Shown here: positions 1-5,802 of the stretch, piece after piece
How the letters are laid out: each line of letters starts with the position of its first letter
How positions within the stretch are numbered: the first letter of the stretch is position 1
Origin: Nitrospirota bacterium
Lineage (GTDB): Bacteria > Nitrospirota > Thermodesulfovibrionia > Thermodesulfovibrionales > Dissulfurispiraceae
Reading direction: 5' to 3'
DNA: 6,244 nucleotides
NCBI GenBank assembly: GCA_013349595.1
Contig: DUZI01000281.1
Span: 1-6,244, forward strand
Position numbers and translations under genes: made by a program
Notes under the pieces: model-generated
Told to the model about the DNA's origin: nothing
Database searches by the model: none
The model's input: only the letters and a program-made list of their open reading frames with translations

Positions 1-33
1 GTTGCAGACTTATTTTTTGAGTTGATCTCGTAA
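1..33 (+). CDS. possible C-terminal end of an upstream gene (partial)
   Basis: One frame is open from the left edge to a TAA at 31-33 and reads VADLFFELIS followed by stop. The other two forward frames close at TGA codons within the first 24 bases. The stop lies one base before the waaA start, spacing typical of translationally coupled genes in an operon. Ten residues are too few to assign a family. The frame could be open by chance, so this is a tentative call based mainly on spacing. Confidence 0.35.
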   Translation, partial: VADLFFELIS

Positions 34-34
34 A

Positions 35-1303
35 ATGTTTATATTTTATACATTATTTTATCTCGTGTCGTTGATACTTCTATTGCCTTATGAATTTTTT
101 AAACGAAAACCATCAATAAGATCTAAATGGCTCAAAGAAAAGTTTGGCATTATCAAACTTAATAACAACAAAAATTATATTTGGATTCATGCCGTCTCTG
201 TGGGAGAGGTTAATGCAGTCATTCCATTAATTAAATTAATTCAAAAAAACCTTCCACAATATGAAATAATCCTTTCAACAATCACTGACACAGGGCAAGC
301 TGTTGCGAATAAGCACTTTAAGGATGTGTTAATTACTTATCTGCCATTTGATATATCCTTTTTTATCAAAAGGGCAATGTCATCCATCTCCTTGTTACTA
401 ATAATGGAGACTGAACTCTGGCCAAATTTATTAAAAACAGTAGGAAATCTCTCTGTCCCAATAGTGATGATTAATGGCAGGATTTCAGAGAGATCTTTTA
501 AGGGTTATAAAAAGATAAAGCCTTTTATAAAAAAACTTCTCACCTATTACACCTATCTGTGTGTTCAGAATAATGTTTATGCAGATAGGCTTTATGAACT
601 TGGTGCAGAAAAGGATAAGGTGGTTGTAATGGGAAATCTTAAGTTTGATTTATCTCTTTGTCAAAAAGTCCCTGAATGGACACAAAGATTAGTATATAAA
701 ACGGTTATAGCTGGAAGTACACATAAGCCAGAGGAGGAATTAATAATCAATGCCTTTATAGGAGTTTTAAAGAGACAACCTCAAACTACATTAATAATCG
801 CCCCAAGACATCCCGAGAGGTTTAAAGAGGTTGAAGAAATACTAAAAACAAGGGGCATCAGTTACCTTAAAAGATCTGAAATTGACCATTCACAAGGGGC
901 AATATTGTCAAATTTCATCCTCCTTGATGCAATTGGTGAACTTGCTTCAACTTATGGGAGTTGTGATATTGCAATAATGGGAGGCTCTTTTATCAAACAT
1001 GGTGGACAGAATCCCCTTGAACCAGCCTTTTGGGGGAAGGCTATTGTCTGCGGACCTCACATGGAAAATTTTTATTTCATTAATGAGTTTTATATTAAAG
1101 GTGCTGCTTTAAGCTGTAAAATGGAGAATCTGACCGATTTATTAATTCAATTATTGACCGATAAAGACAAGAGATTAGAAATGGGCAGGAAGGCAAGGGA
1201 GATTCTTGAATCTAATATGGGTGCAAAGGATAGAGTCATGGATGTTATTAAAGGGCCAAAAATCGGCGATAGAACTAAAAAGCTTAATAAAATCAGCAAG
1301 TAA
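35..1303 (+). CDS. waaA: 3-deoxy-D-manno-octulosonic acid (Kdo) transferase WaaA/KdtA
   Basis: This glycosyltransferase moves Kdo from CMP-Kdo onto the lipid A precursor at the inner face of the cytoplasmic membrane, the first step of the LPS inner core. At 422 residues it has normal family length. Residues 4-22 form the N-terminal hydrophobic anchor. WIHAVSVGE (50-58) carries the Glu (E58) equivalent to the catalytic base of this GT-B family. METELWPN (124-131), GSTHKPEE (227-234), APRHPERF (256-263) and GGSFIKHGGQNPLEPA (316-331) are the usual WaaA signatures of the two Rossmann-like lobes. The ATG at 35 gives the expected anchor at the terminus, but no clear Shine-Dalgarno precedes it, so coupling to an upstream gene is likely. 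Whether it adds one Kdo or several cannot be told from the sequence. The family assignment is secure. Confidence 0.96.
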   Translation: MFIFYTLFYLVSLILLLPYEFFKRKPSIRSKWLKEKFGIIKLNNNKNYIWIHAVSVGEVNAVIPLIKLIQKNLPQYEIILSTITDTGQAVANKHFKDVLITYLPFDISFFIKRAMSSISLLLIMETELWPNLLKTVGNLSVPIVMINGRISERSFKGYKKIKPFIKKLLTYYTYLCVQNNVYADRLYELGAEKDKVVVMGNLKFDLSLCQKVPEWTQRLVYKTVIAGSTHKPEEELIINAFIGVLKRQPQTTLIIAPRHPERFKEVEEILKTRGISYLKRSEIDHSQGAILSNFILLDAIGELASTYGSCDIAIMGGSFIKHGGQNPLEPAFWGKAIVCGPHMENFYFINEFYIKGAALSCKMENLTDLLIQLLTDKDKRLEMGRKAREILESNMGAKDRVMDVIKGPKIGDRTKKLNKISK

Positions 1304-1305
1304 GA

Positions 1306-1450
1306 TAGGAAGGGCTGGTGTGGAATTTTTATACGACACCTTATAAAAAAAAGTTCCGTAGGGCTTTGTCATAAGGCATTGCATTATAATGAATAAAGCA
1401 AAATTAAATAAAATCTGTCGATTATAAAAAGCCTGAAACAGCCCTTCCTA
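1306..1450. repeat. 12-bp perfect inverted repeat with 121-base spacer; possible small MITE-like element
   Basis: TAGGAAGGGCTG at 1306-1317 is the exact reverse complement of CAGCCCTTCCTA at 1439-1450. Pairing stops sharply on both sides. Both arms begin or end with TA at the outer edge, so the structure could be read as 10-bp terminal inverted repeats flanked by a TA duplication, as in MITEs mobilised by Tc1/mariner or IS630-type transposases. The arms are also GC-rich for this genome. No transposase or convincing ORF lies inside. The alternative is a long-range RNA stem after waaA. The repeat is seen directly; the mobile-element reading is inference. Confidence 0.4.
1322..1357 (+). other. 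AT-rich hairpin inside the 1304-1514 gap
   Basis: GGAATTTTTATA (1322-1333) can fold back on TATAAAAAAAAGTTCC (1342-1357). The GGAA/TTCC base and the TTTTTATA/TATAAAAA upper stem pair, with a few unpaired A and G bases on the 3' side and an eight-base loop. It lies within the span bounded by the 12-bp inverted repeat. Its role is unknown: it could be internal structure of a short element or part of the waaA 3' untranslated RNA. Confidence 0.3.
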
Positions 1451-1482
1451 AGCGCTATTTTAAGGAAAGGGGTTATCTTTTT
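1442..1482 (+). terminator. candidate intrinsic terminator after waaA
   Basis: CCCTTCCT (1442-1449) pairs with AGG-A-AAGGG (1463-1471) as an eight-pair stem with A1466 bulged. One further A-T pair is possible above a mismatch, and the loop is about 9-13 bases. The tract TTATCTTTTT (1473-1482) follows. It lies before the promoter-like element of the next gene, which fits closing the waaA transcript. The interrupted T-run and the bulge make it a weak example. Its 5' arm overlaps the right arm of the 12-bp inverted repeat, so the two structures exclude each other. Confidence 0.4.
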
Positions 1483-1509
1483 AAAAAGCCTTATCAATAA
1501 TGATACAAT
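1481..1509 (+). promoter_or_regulatory. possible promoter of the kinase-hydrolase pair, potentially leaderless
   Basis: TTAAAA (1481-1486, 4 of 6 to TTGACA) is separated by 17 bases from TACAAT (1504-1509, 5 of 6 to TATAAT). An extended -10 TG stands at 1501-1502. Transcription would begin about 7 bases downstream, essentially at the ATG at 1515, giving a leaderless mRNA. No Shine-Dalgarno precedes that ATG, which agrees. AT-rich DNA throws up such matches often, so this is suggestive only. Confidence 0.3.
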
Positions 1510-1514
1510 AGCCA

Positions 1515-2513
1515 ATGAATAAAAAGTATCTCGGTTATCTAAATACAAACGATCCTCTTCATAGCATACTTGCATCAAGGTTATTCAATCATATCTCAAA
1601 TCCCCAATTTAATGTTGAACAACTTTCCTCAAAACAGGTCTATAAATATACAGAAGAAAACAGTGGTATAGCGGTTATTGGTAAATTTTTTGACCCTTTA
1701 GATAGTCACATTGAAAGGGTTAATCGTCTAAAAAGGGAATATGAAAATATCCAAATGATTAGGGGTTACCACTTTGATGTTGCCCCTTATTATGTAGTAA
1801 AAGCGCTTACAAAAGAATTCCCTATCGGGCTTGCAGTGGTAGAAGAGTTTATAAAAGGCAAAGATCTTGATCATTACTTGAAAAAGGCAGTATTTCAAGA
1901 TGCAGAGAAGCTCCTTTTTGATAAACTCTCACTGTTTGCGTCATTTTTAAGGCAAATTCACCATCGCACTTACTCAGGAGAGACATTAAAAAACAATGAA
2001 GCAATCAATTACATCTATTCTCTGATTACATACCTTTCAAAATATACTGTCATAGACCATCAAGATTTAAAAAATTATGAGATTTTGATTCAAAAATGGG
2101 ATGATTATGGCTTATTAAGAAATAACTTGAAGGTAATCATACATGGTGACACAACACCAACAAATTTTATCTTCACCAATGAAGGTTCTATTGTAGCTAT
2201 TGATATGGAAAGGATGAGGCAAGGTGACCCTGCATATGATGTTGGTATGGTGTGTGGCGAACTAAAACATGCCTTTTTATGGCGTTGTAATAGTTTGCAA
2301 AAATCTGAGCCTTTCATCAGACATTTCATAAAAGAGTATGTAAAAGATTCACCAAACCCCATTGATGAATTTAAAACCTTGACATCACGACTCCCCTTTT
2401 ATATGGCACTTACTGAATTGCGTATTTCAAGAAATAAATATCTCGATTGGTCTTATAGAAAAAAAATAGCTAAAGAGGCTTATAATTGTCTTCAAGGAGG
2501 ATTAAATAAATGA
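1515..2513 (+). CDS. APH-type phosphotransferase (protein-kinase-like fold small-molecule kinase)
   Basis: The protein has 332 residues, a usual length for the aminoglycoside phosphotransferase / choline kinase superfamily. K57 in VIGKFF fits the ATP-contacting lysine of the N-lobe. E75 or E77 in the following helix may pair with it. VVEEFIKGKDLDHYL (108-122) resembles the hinge. HGDTTPTN (210-217) is the catalytic loop, with D212 as base and N217 as metal ligand. D230 in AIDMERM is the second metal-binding Asp (DFG equivalent), followed by GDPAYDV (237-243), the typical family ending. The phosphate acceptor is not known; families with these motifs phosphorylate sugars, choline, amino acids, homoserine or antibiotics. 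The start is the first ATG after an in-frame TAG at 1509-1511; no Shine-Dalgarno is visible. It overlaps the HAD gene by four bases, so both products probably act on related compounds. No evidence supports antibiotic resistance. Confidence 0.85.
   Translation: MNKKYLGYLNTNDPLHSILASRLFNHISNPQFNVEQLSSKQVYKYTEENSGIAVIGKFFDPLDSHIERVNRLKREYENIQMIRGYHFDVAPYYVVKALTKEFPIGLAVVEEFIKGKDLDHYLKKAVFQDAEKLLFDKLSLFASFLRQIHHRTYSGETLKNNEAINYIYSLITYLSKYTVIDHQDLKNYEILIQKWDDYGLLRNNLKVIIHGDTTPTNFIFTNEGSIVAIDMERMRQGDPAYDVGMVCGELKHAFLWRCNSLQKSEPFIRHFIKEYVKDSPNPIDEFKTLTSRLPFYMALTELRISRNKYLDWSYRKKIAKEAYNCLQGGLNK
2494..2500 (+). promoter_or_regulatory. ribosome binding site of the HAD hydrolase
   Basis: AAGGAGG ends nine bases before the ATG at 2510 and lies inside the last codons of the kinase gene. 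It fixes the HAD start in the ATGA overlap and shows that the second gene can recruit ribosomes itself, in contrast to the kinase gene, which lacks such a site. Confidence 0.8.
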
Positions 2514-3214
2514 TTAAGGCGGTATTGTTTGATTTATACGGGACACTAATAGATATCAGAACCGAAGAGAAGAGCCCTGAAGTCTATTGGCAGCTATCAA
2601 GATTTCTCAGTTACCACGGGGTGAAAATTTGTCCAGAAAGATTACATGATTGCTACTTTGAAGGTATAAATAAAGCTTTAACAAATACAAAAGAGACTCA
2701 CCCAGAGGTTAATGTATACGAAATATTCCATGAGATAATGCACCGCTTTGGCTCAAGGATTTATAACGAACAGTCCGTCATTGATGTATGTATGCTTTTT
2801 AGGTCACTCTCAATAAGGCAATTTTGTCTATTTGAAAATGTAGTTGAAACTCTGTCGTATTTGCAGTCCAATTATCTTATTGCCCTTATCTCCGATGCCC
2901 AATGGGTATTTACAGAACCAGAACTTGCCATTTTAAACCTTGACAGGTTTTTTCCTATTCGTTTTTTGTCATCAAGATATGGTTATAAAAAGCCTGACAA
3001 GAGGCTCTTTGAAAAGGCACTTAAAAAACTTGATGTTAAGGCAAAAGATGCAGTCTATATTGGAGATAATTTGCAGAGAGATCTTGTTGGTGCAAAAAAT
3101 GCTAATATTAAATGTTTGTTATACAGGAATGAGACAAAAAGGTATAATGGATATGAGGCTGATGGTCTTTTTTATAATTACTATGAACTTAGGCATTTGC
3201 TTGAAAGGATTTGA
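2510..3214 (+). CDS. HAD-superfamily hydrolase (phosphatase-like)
   Basis: This 234-residue protein carries all four HAD motifs. Motif I, VLFDLYGTL, has the nucleophile D8 and Y10 in place of the second Asp, a form common in haloacid dehalogenase-like and several phosphatase branches. Motif II is S128 in LISDA. Motif III is K161 in KKPD. Motif IV is GDNLQRD (185-191) with D186 and D191 as metal ligands. Residues about 18-110 form an alpha-helical C1 cap. It probably removes phosphate from a small metabolite in the cytoplasm; the motif I tyrosine leaves dehalogenase-type chemistry possible but less likely in this setting. It overlaps the upstream kinase gene by ATGA, with a strong ribosome site, so the two are co-translated. 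The pairing may be a make-and-remove phosphate couple or two steps of one pathway. The substrate cannot be inferred. Confidence 0.9.
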   Translation: MIKAVLFDLYGTLIDIRTEEKSPEVYWQLSRFLSYHGVKICPERLHDCYFEGINKALTNTKETHPEVNVYEIFHEIMHRFGSRIYNEQSVIDVCMLFRSLSIRQFCLFENVVETLSYLQSNYLIALISDAQWVFTEPELAILNLDRFFPIRFLSSRYGYKKPDKRLFEKALKKLDVKAKDAVYIGDNLQRDLVGAKNANIKCLLYRNETKRYNGYEADGLFYNYYELRHLLERI

Positions 3215-3305
3215 TTTTTTGGAGATATAATGATAATATTTCTAAACTAATCACTTAAAAAAAATTATATAGTTAATAGAAGTCAAATTTTTTAATAAAT
3301 CATTA

Positions 3306-3323
3306 TTGTTAACATTTTGTTAA
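3306..3323 (+). promoter_or_regulatory. Rex-like tandem half-site upstream of the nuoF-type gene
   Basis: TTGTTAA occurs twice (3306-3312 and 3317-3323) in direct orientation with an 11-base period, one helical turn. The first copy plus four-base spacer matches half of the clostridial Rex operator TTGTTAANNNNTTAACAA. The second half agrees at only 4 of 7 positions because it is direct rather than inverted. Rex senses NADH/NAD+, a fitting input for this operon. The TTGTTA elements could instead be -35-like. This is a weak call in AT-rich DNA. Confidence 0.25.
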
Positions 3324-3334
3324 TTAGGTGTTCA

Positions 3335-3363
3335 CTTTTTAGATAGTTTTCTATCTCAAAAAG
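3335..3363 (+). promoter_or_regulatory. 12-bp hairpin / palindromic operator candidate before the nuoF-type gene
   Basis: CTTTTTAGATAG (3335-3346) pairs completely with CTATCT and AAAAAG (3351-3363), with only C3357 bulged and a TTTT loop. No T-run follows on the + strand, so it is not a standard terminator for the HAD gene. It lies 46 bases before the next start codon. It could be a protein-binding palindrome, or a 5'-leader hairpin if transcription starts upstream. The rest of the 3215-3408 gap is very AT-rich sequence with no ORF. A TATAAA at 3381-3386 could be a -10 element but has no -35 partner at normal spacing. Confidence 0.4.
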
Positions 3364-3397
3364 CAATCACAGATCATCGTTATAAAACTTCTAAAAT

Positions 3398-3404
3398 AGG
3401 AGGT
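3398..3404 (+). promoter_or_regulatory. ribosome binding site of the nuoF-type gene
   Basis: AGGAGGT is a near-perfect Shine-Dalgarno ending four bases before the ATG at 3409, at the short end of normal spacing. It is the strongest site in the window together with 2494-2500 and supports this start. Confidence 0.85.
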
Positions 3405-3408
3405 AAAG

Positions 3409-5733
3409 ATGCAAAGATTAAGAAGCATTTATGACCTTAAGCAACTCCGCTCTGACTTATCTCAAAAAGAAGAACTTCCAAAGATTAATCTTTGTTGTGG
3501 CACTGCCTGTGCTGCATCAGGGGCTCACAAGGTTGCTGAGGCAATCAATATGGAATCACAAAGAAAAGGATTAAAGGTGGAGCTTGTCAATACAGGTTGT
3601 CAAGGTCTGTGTCAAAAGGGTCCTGTAATGAATATCCTGCCTCACGATTATTTTTATCAAAAGGTATCGGTCAATGATGTCTCTTATCTTCTAGACTTTA
3701 CCTTTAATACTAATAACCCTTATAGCAGACTACTTTACAGAGATGACAATTATTCTGACACTGTCTATGTAAAAATGCACGATGTTCCTTTTTATAGGAA
3801 ACAATTAAGGATTGCCTTGAGAAATAACAACCTGATTGACCCTACTGATATTTACCAGTATATAGCAGTAGGTGGGTACTCTGCCTTTCAGAAGGCAATT
3901 AGCTCCATGAGCCCTGAGGATGTTTTAAATGAGGTTGATAAGGCAAATCTAAGAGGTAGGGGTGGGGCTGGTTTTCCTGCAGGGATAAAGTGGAAACACG
4001 CAAAGAGTTTTAAGACAAAGGCAAGATTTGTCATAGCAAATGGTGATGAAGGCGACCCTGGTGCTTTTATGGATAGGTCAATAATGGAAGGCGATCCTCA
4101 TAGCCTTTTAGAAGGTATGCTCATATGTGCCTATGCAATTGAGGCTGAATATGGTTTTATCTATGTCCGTCATGAGTATCCTTTGGCTGTAAAAAATCTT
4201 ACAATTGCAATAAAACAGGCAGAAGAGATTGGTCTGTTAGGGAAAAATATACTCGGCACAGGTATGAATTTTTACCTTCATATCAGAGAAGGTGCTGGTG
4301 CCTTTATATGTGGAGAGTCAACCGCCCTTATTGCATCTATTGAAGGTGAAAGGGGATTTGCTCGTCCGAGACCACCACTTCATTCTGAGCCTGGTGGTGG
4401 TGTTTGGGGTTATCCAAGCAATTTAAATAATATTGAATCTTTTGCCTGTATTCCCCCAATTATTGAAAAAGGGGCTCAATGGTTTAGAAGCATAGGCACT
4501 GAAACATCTTCAGGCACAAAGGTCTTTGCCCTTACAGGCAAAGTTAAAAATACAGGTCTTATAGAAGTCCCGATGGGAATAACCTTGAGGGAGATTATCT
4601 ATGACATTGGTGGAGGCATCATAGGTGATAAAAAACTCAAGGCTGTTCAAACAGGTGGTCCTTCGGGTGGCTGTATTCCAGCAAGCATGATAGATCTCCC
4701 TGTGGACTTTGACTCCCTTACAAAGATTGGCTCAATGATGGGCTCAGGTGGTATGGTCGTTATGGATGAAGATACCTGTATGGTTGATGTGGCAAAGTAT
4801 TTTCTTTCATTCACTCAATCAGAAAGTTGTGGAAAATGCCCACCTTGTAGGATTGGGACCTATCAGATGTTGCAAATTATGGAGAGGATTACAGCTGGAA
4901 AGGGACACCATGGCGATATTGAGAAATTAATAACCCTTGGTAAAACGATTCAAAAAGGTTCTCTCTGTGGACTTGGCAAGACTGCACCAAACCCAATTTT
5001 ATCAACTATTAAATATTTCAGAGATGAATTTGAAGAACATGTCTATGATAATTTTTGTAGGGCAAATGTTTGTAAGGGTACAGGAGTTTATATTATCAAT
5101 CAAAGTGAATGTATTAGGTGTGGTTTATGTAAAGAAGTTTGTGCCTTTGATGCAGTAAAAGAAACGAGAGATAGATATAGTATAGAGAATGAATACTGTC
5201 AAAAGTGCAAAGCCTGTTTTGAGGTATGTCCTGCAGATGCAATAAAGATTAGAAAGCTCAGCCTAATCAAGATTGAAGAGAGATTTAAAATCCCAGAAGA
5301 CCAATTATTAATAGTAGAAGGCAAGGCTAAGATTACCCTTCGAGATATTATGAAGTCAAAGGAGGCGAAGATTGTTACTTGCGGTTTAAATTGCAAGGTA
5401 ATTGATGCCATCTTAAAGATGGATATGATGGGGGTAAGTTCTATACTTGTCCTTGATACTAATCAAGAATTAAAAGGAATATTTACAGAAAGAGATGCTA
5501 TGAAGTGTTTTACAAAGGCAGTTAAGATAAGAGATGAAGAAATCAAAAAGGTCATGACAAGAAGCCCCATATCCCTTGATATATCAACAGACATAGGTAT
5601 TGCCATAAGCATTATGTCTGAAAGGAAGATTAGGCATTTACCAGTTAGGGAAGATGATAAGATTGTAGGTATGGTTTCTTACAGGGATCTTGTTACCTAT
5701 TTATTGCCAGAAGTAACATTTTATACAAGTTAA
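3409..5733 (+). CDS. nuoF: NuoF/HydB-type NADH dehydrogenase (diaphorase) subunit with ferredoxin and CBS domains
   Basis: This 774-residue flavo-iron-sulfur subunit moves electrons between NAD(H), FMN and Fe-S clusters. A thioredoxin-fold [2Fe-2S] domain (about 25-100) has C29, C34, C64 and C68. The NuoF core follows with RGRGGAGFP (182-190), NGDEGDPGAFMDR (211-223), EYP (256-258) and GAFICGESTALI (297-308), which bind FMN and NADH. An SLBB segment lies near 375-422, and CGKCPPC plus C520 ligate one [4Fe-4S] (C474, C477, C480, C520). H544, C550, C555 and perhaps C457 could bind zinc. A 2x[4Fe-4S] ferredoxin (560-613) has C568/571/574/578 and C597/600/603/607. Two CBS repeats (about 643-705 and 713-768) end the protein. 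HydB of electron-bifurcating hydrogenases has the same order but stops after the ferredoxin, so the CBS pair adds about 150 residues. The nuoF symbol is by homology; hydB or hndC may be truer, depending on the partner. It is cytoplasmic, with no signal peptide or membrane helix. Confidence 0.95.
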   Translation: MQRLRSIYDLKQLRSDLSQKEELPKINLCCGTACAASGAHKVAEAINMESQRKGLKVELVNTGCQGLCQKGPVMNILPHDYFYQKVSVNDVSYLLDFTFNTNNPYSRLLYRDDNYSDTVYVKMHDVPFYRKQLRIALRNNNLIDPTDIYQYIAVGGYSAFQKAISSMSPEDVLNEVDKANLRGRGGAGFPAGIKWKHAKSFKTKARFVIANGDEGDPGAFMDRSIMEGDPHSLLEGMLICAYAIEAEYGFIYVRHEYPLAVKNLTIAIKQAEEIGLLGKNILGTGMNFYLHIREGAGAFICGESTALIASIEGERGFARPRPPLHSEPGGGVWGYPSNLNNIESFACIPPIIEKGAQWFRSIGTETSSGTKVFALTGKVKNTGLIEVPMGITLREIIYDIGGGIIGDKKLKAVQTGGPSGGCIPASMIDLPVDFDSLTKIGSMMGSGGMVVMDEDTCMVDVAKYFLSFTQSESCGKCPPCRIGTYQMLQIMERITAGKGHHGDIEKLITLGKTIQKGSLCGLGKTAPNPILSTIKYFRDEFEEHVYDNFCRANVCKGTGVYIINQSECIRCGLCKEVCAFDAVKETRDRYSIENEYCQKCKACFEVCPADAIKIRKLSLIKIEERFKIPEDQLLIVEGKAKITLRDIMKSKEAKIVTCGLNCKVIDAILKMDMMGVSSILVLDTNQELKGIFTERDAMKCFTKAVKIRDEEIKKVMTRSPISLDISTDIGIAISIMSERKIRHLPVREDDKIVGMVSYRDLVTYLLPEVTFYTS

Positions 5734-5790
5734 AGGGAGATGAGATTAGTTAATTGACTTTTTGCAGTCTTTTATAAAATATTTGTTTAA

Positions 5791-5797
5791 AGGGGGG
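5791..5797 (+). promoter_or_regulatory. G-rich ribosome binding site deciding the nuoE start
   Basis: AGGGGGG is an unusual Shine-Dalgarno of six consecutive G residues. Its spacing favours the second of two adjacent ATG codons (5803). The rest of the 66-base gap 5734-5799 contains only a weak four-pair hairpin and AT-rich sequence. Confidence 0.55.
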
Positions 5798-5802
5798 TTA
5801 TG

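Noticed and set aside
1389..1427. 12-codon ATG ORF (MNKAKLNKICRL) in the 1304-1514 gap
   Set aside because: It has no Shine-Dalgarno, is very short and lysine-rich as expected from random A-rich sequence.
1175..1578. Two open frames on the - strand (69 and 64 codons) over the waaA end, the intergenic gap and the kinase start
   Set aside because: They lie antisense to well-supported genes and low-complexity intergenic DNA, show no recognisable domain, and their composition is explained by AT-rich sequence.
2105..2362. 85-codon - strand ORF inside the kinase gene
   Set aside because: It is an antisense shadow of the catalytic-loop region, whose sense translation carries the APH motifs.
1515..2513. 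Kdo kinase (KdkA), considered because the gene follows waaA
   Set aside because: The catalytic loop HGDTTPTN and the IDMERM...GDPAYDV block are of the APH/choline kinase type, not the KdkA type, and length and order do not single out Kdo.
1422..2997. 15-base direct repeat ttataaaaagcctga at 1422-1436 and 2983-2997
   Set aside because: The second copy encodes the HAD motif III region (YKKPD), so it is constrained by protein function; one chance match in AT-rich DNA is a sufficient explanation.
2940..3230. 96-codon + strand ORF overlapping the HAD gene in another frame
   Set aside because: The HAD frame holds motifs III and IV here; the alternative frame has no domain and no ribosome site.
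4748..5158. Two + strand alternate-frame ORFs within the nuoF-type gene
   Set aside because: The main frame encodes the cluster-binding cysteines across this whole stretch; the alternates are shadows.
5199..5411. 70-codon - strand ORF opposite the ferredoxin-CBS junction
   Set aside because: It is antisense to conserved ferredoxin and CBS sequence, with no recognisable features.
5740..5757. Five-codon mini-ORF (MRLVN) after the nuoF-type stop
   Set aside because: The purine tract directly abuts its ATG, leaving no workable ribosome spacing, and the peptide is too short to support.
5754..5778. TTGACT and TATAAA as a promoter for the nuoE-type gene
   Set aside because: The spacer is only 13 bases, too short for a normal sigma-70 promoter; GACT/AGTC there also forms only a weak four-pair hairpin.
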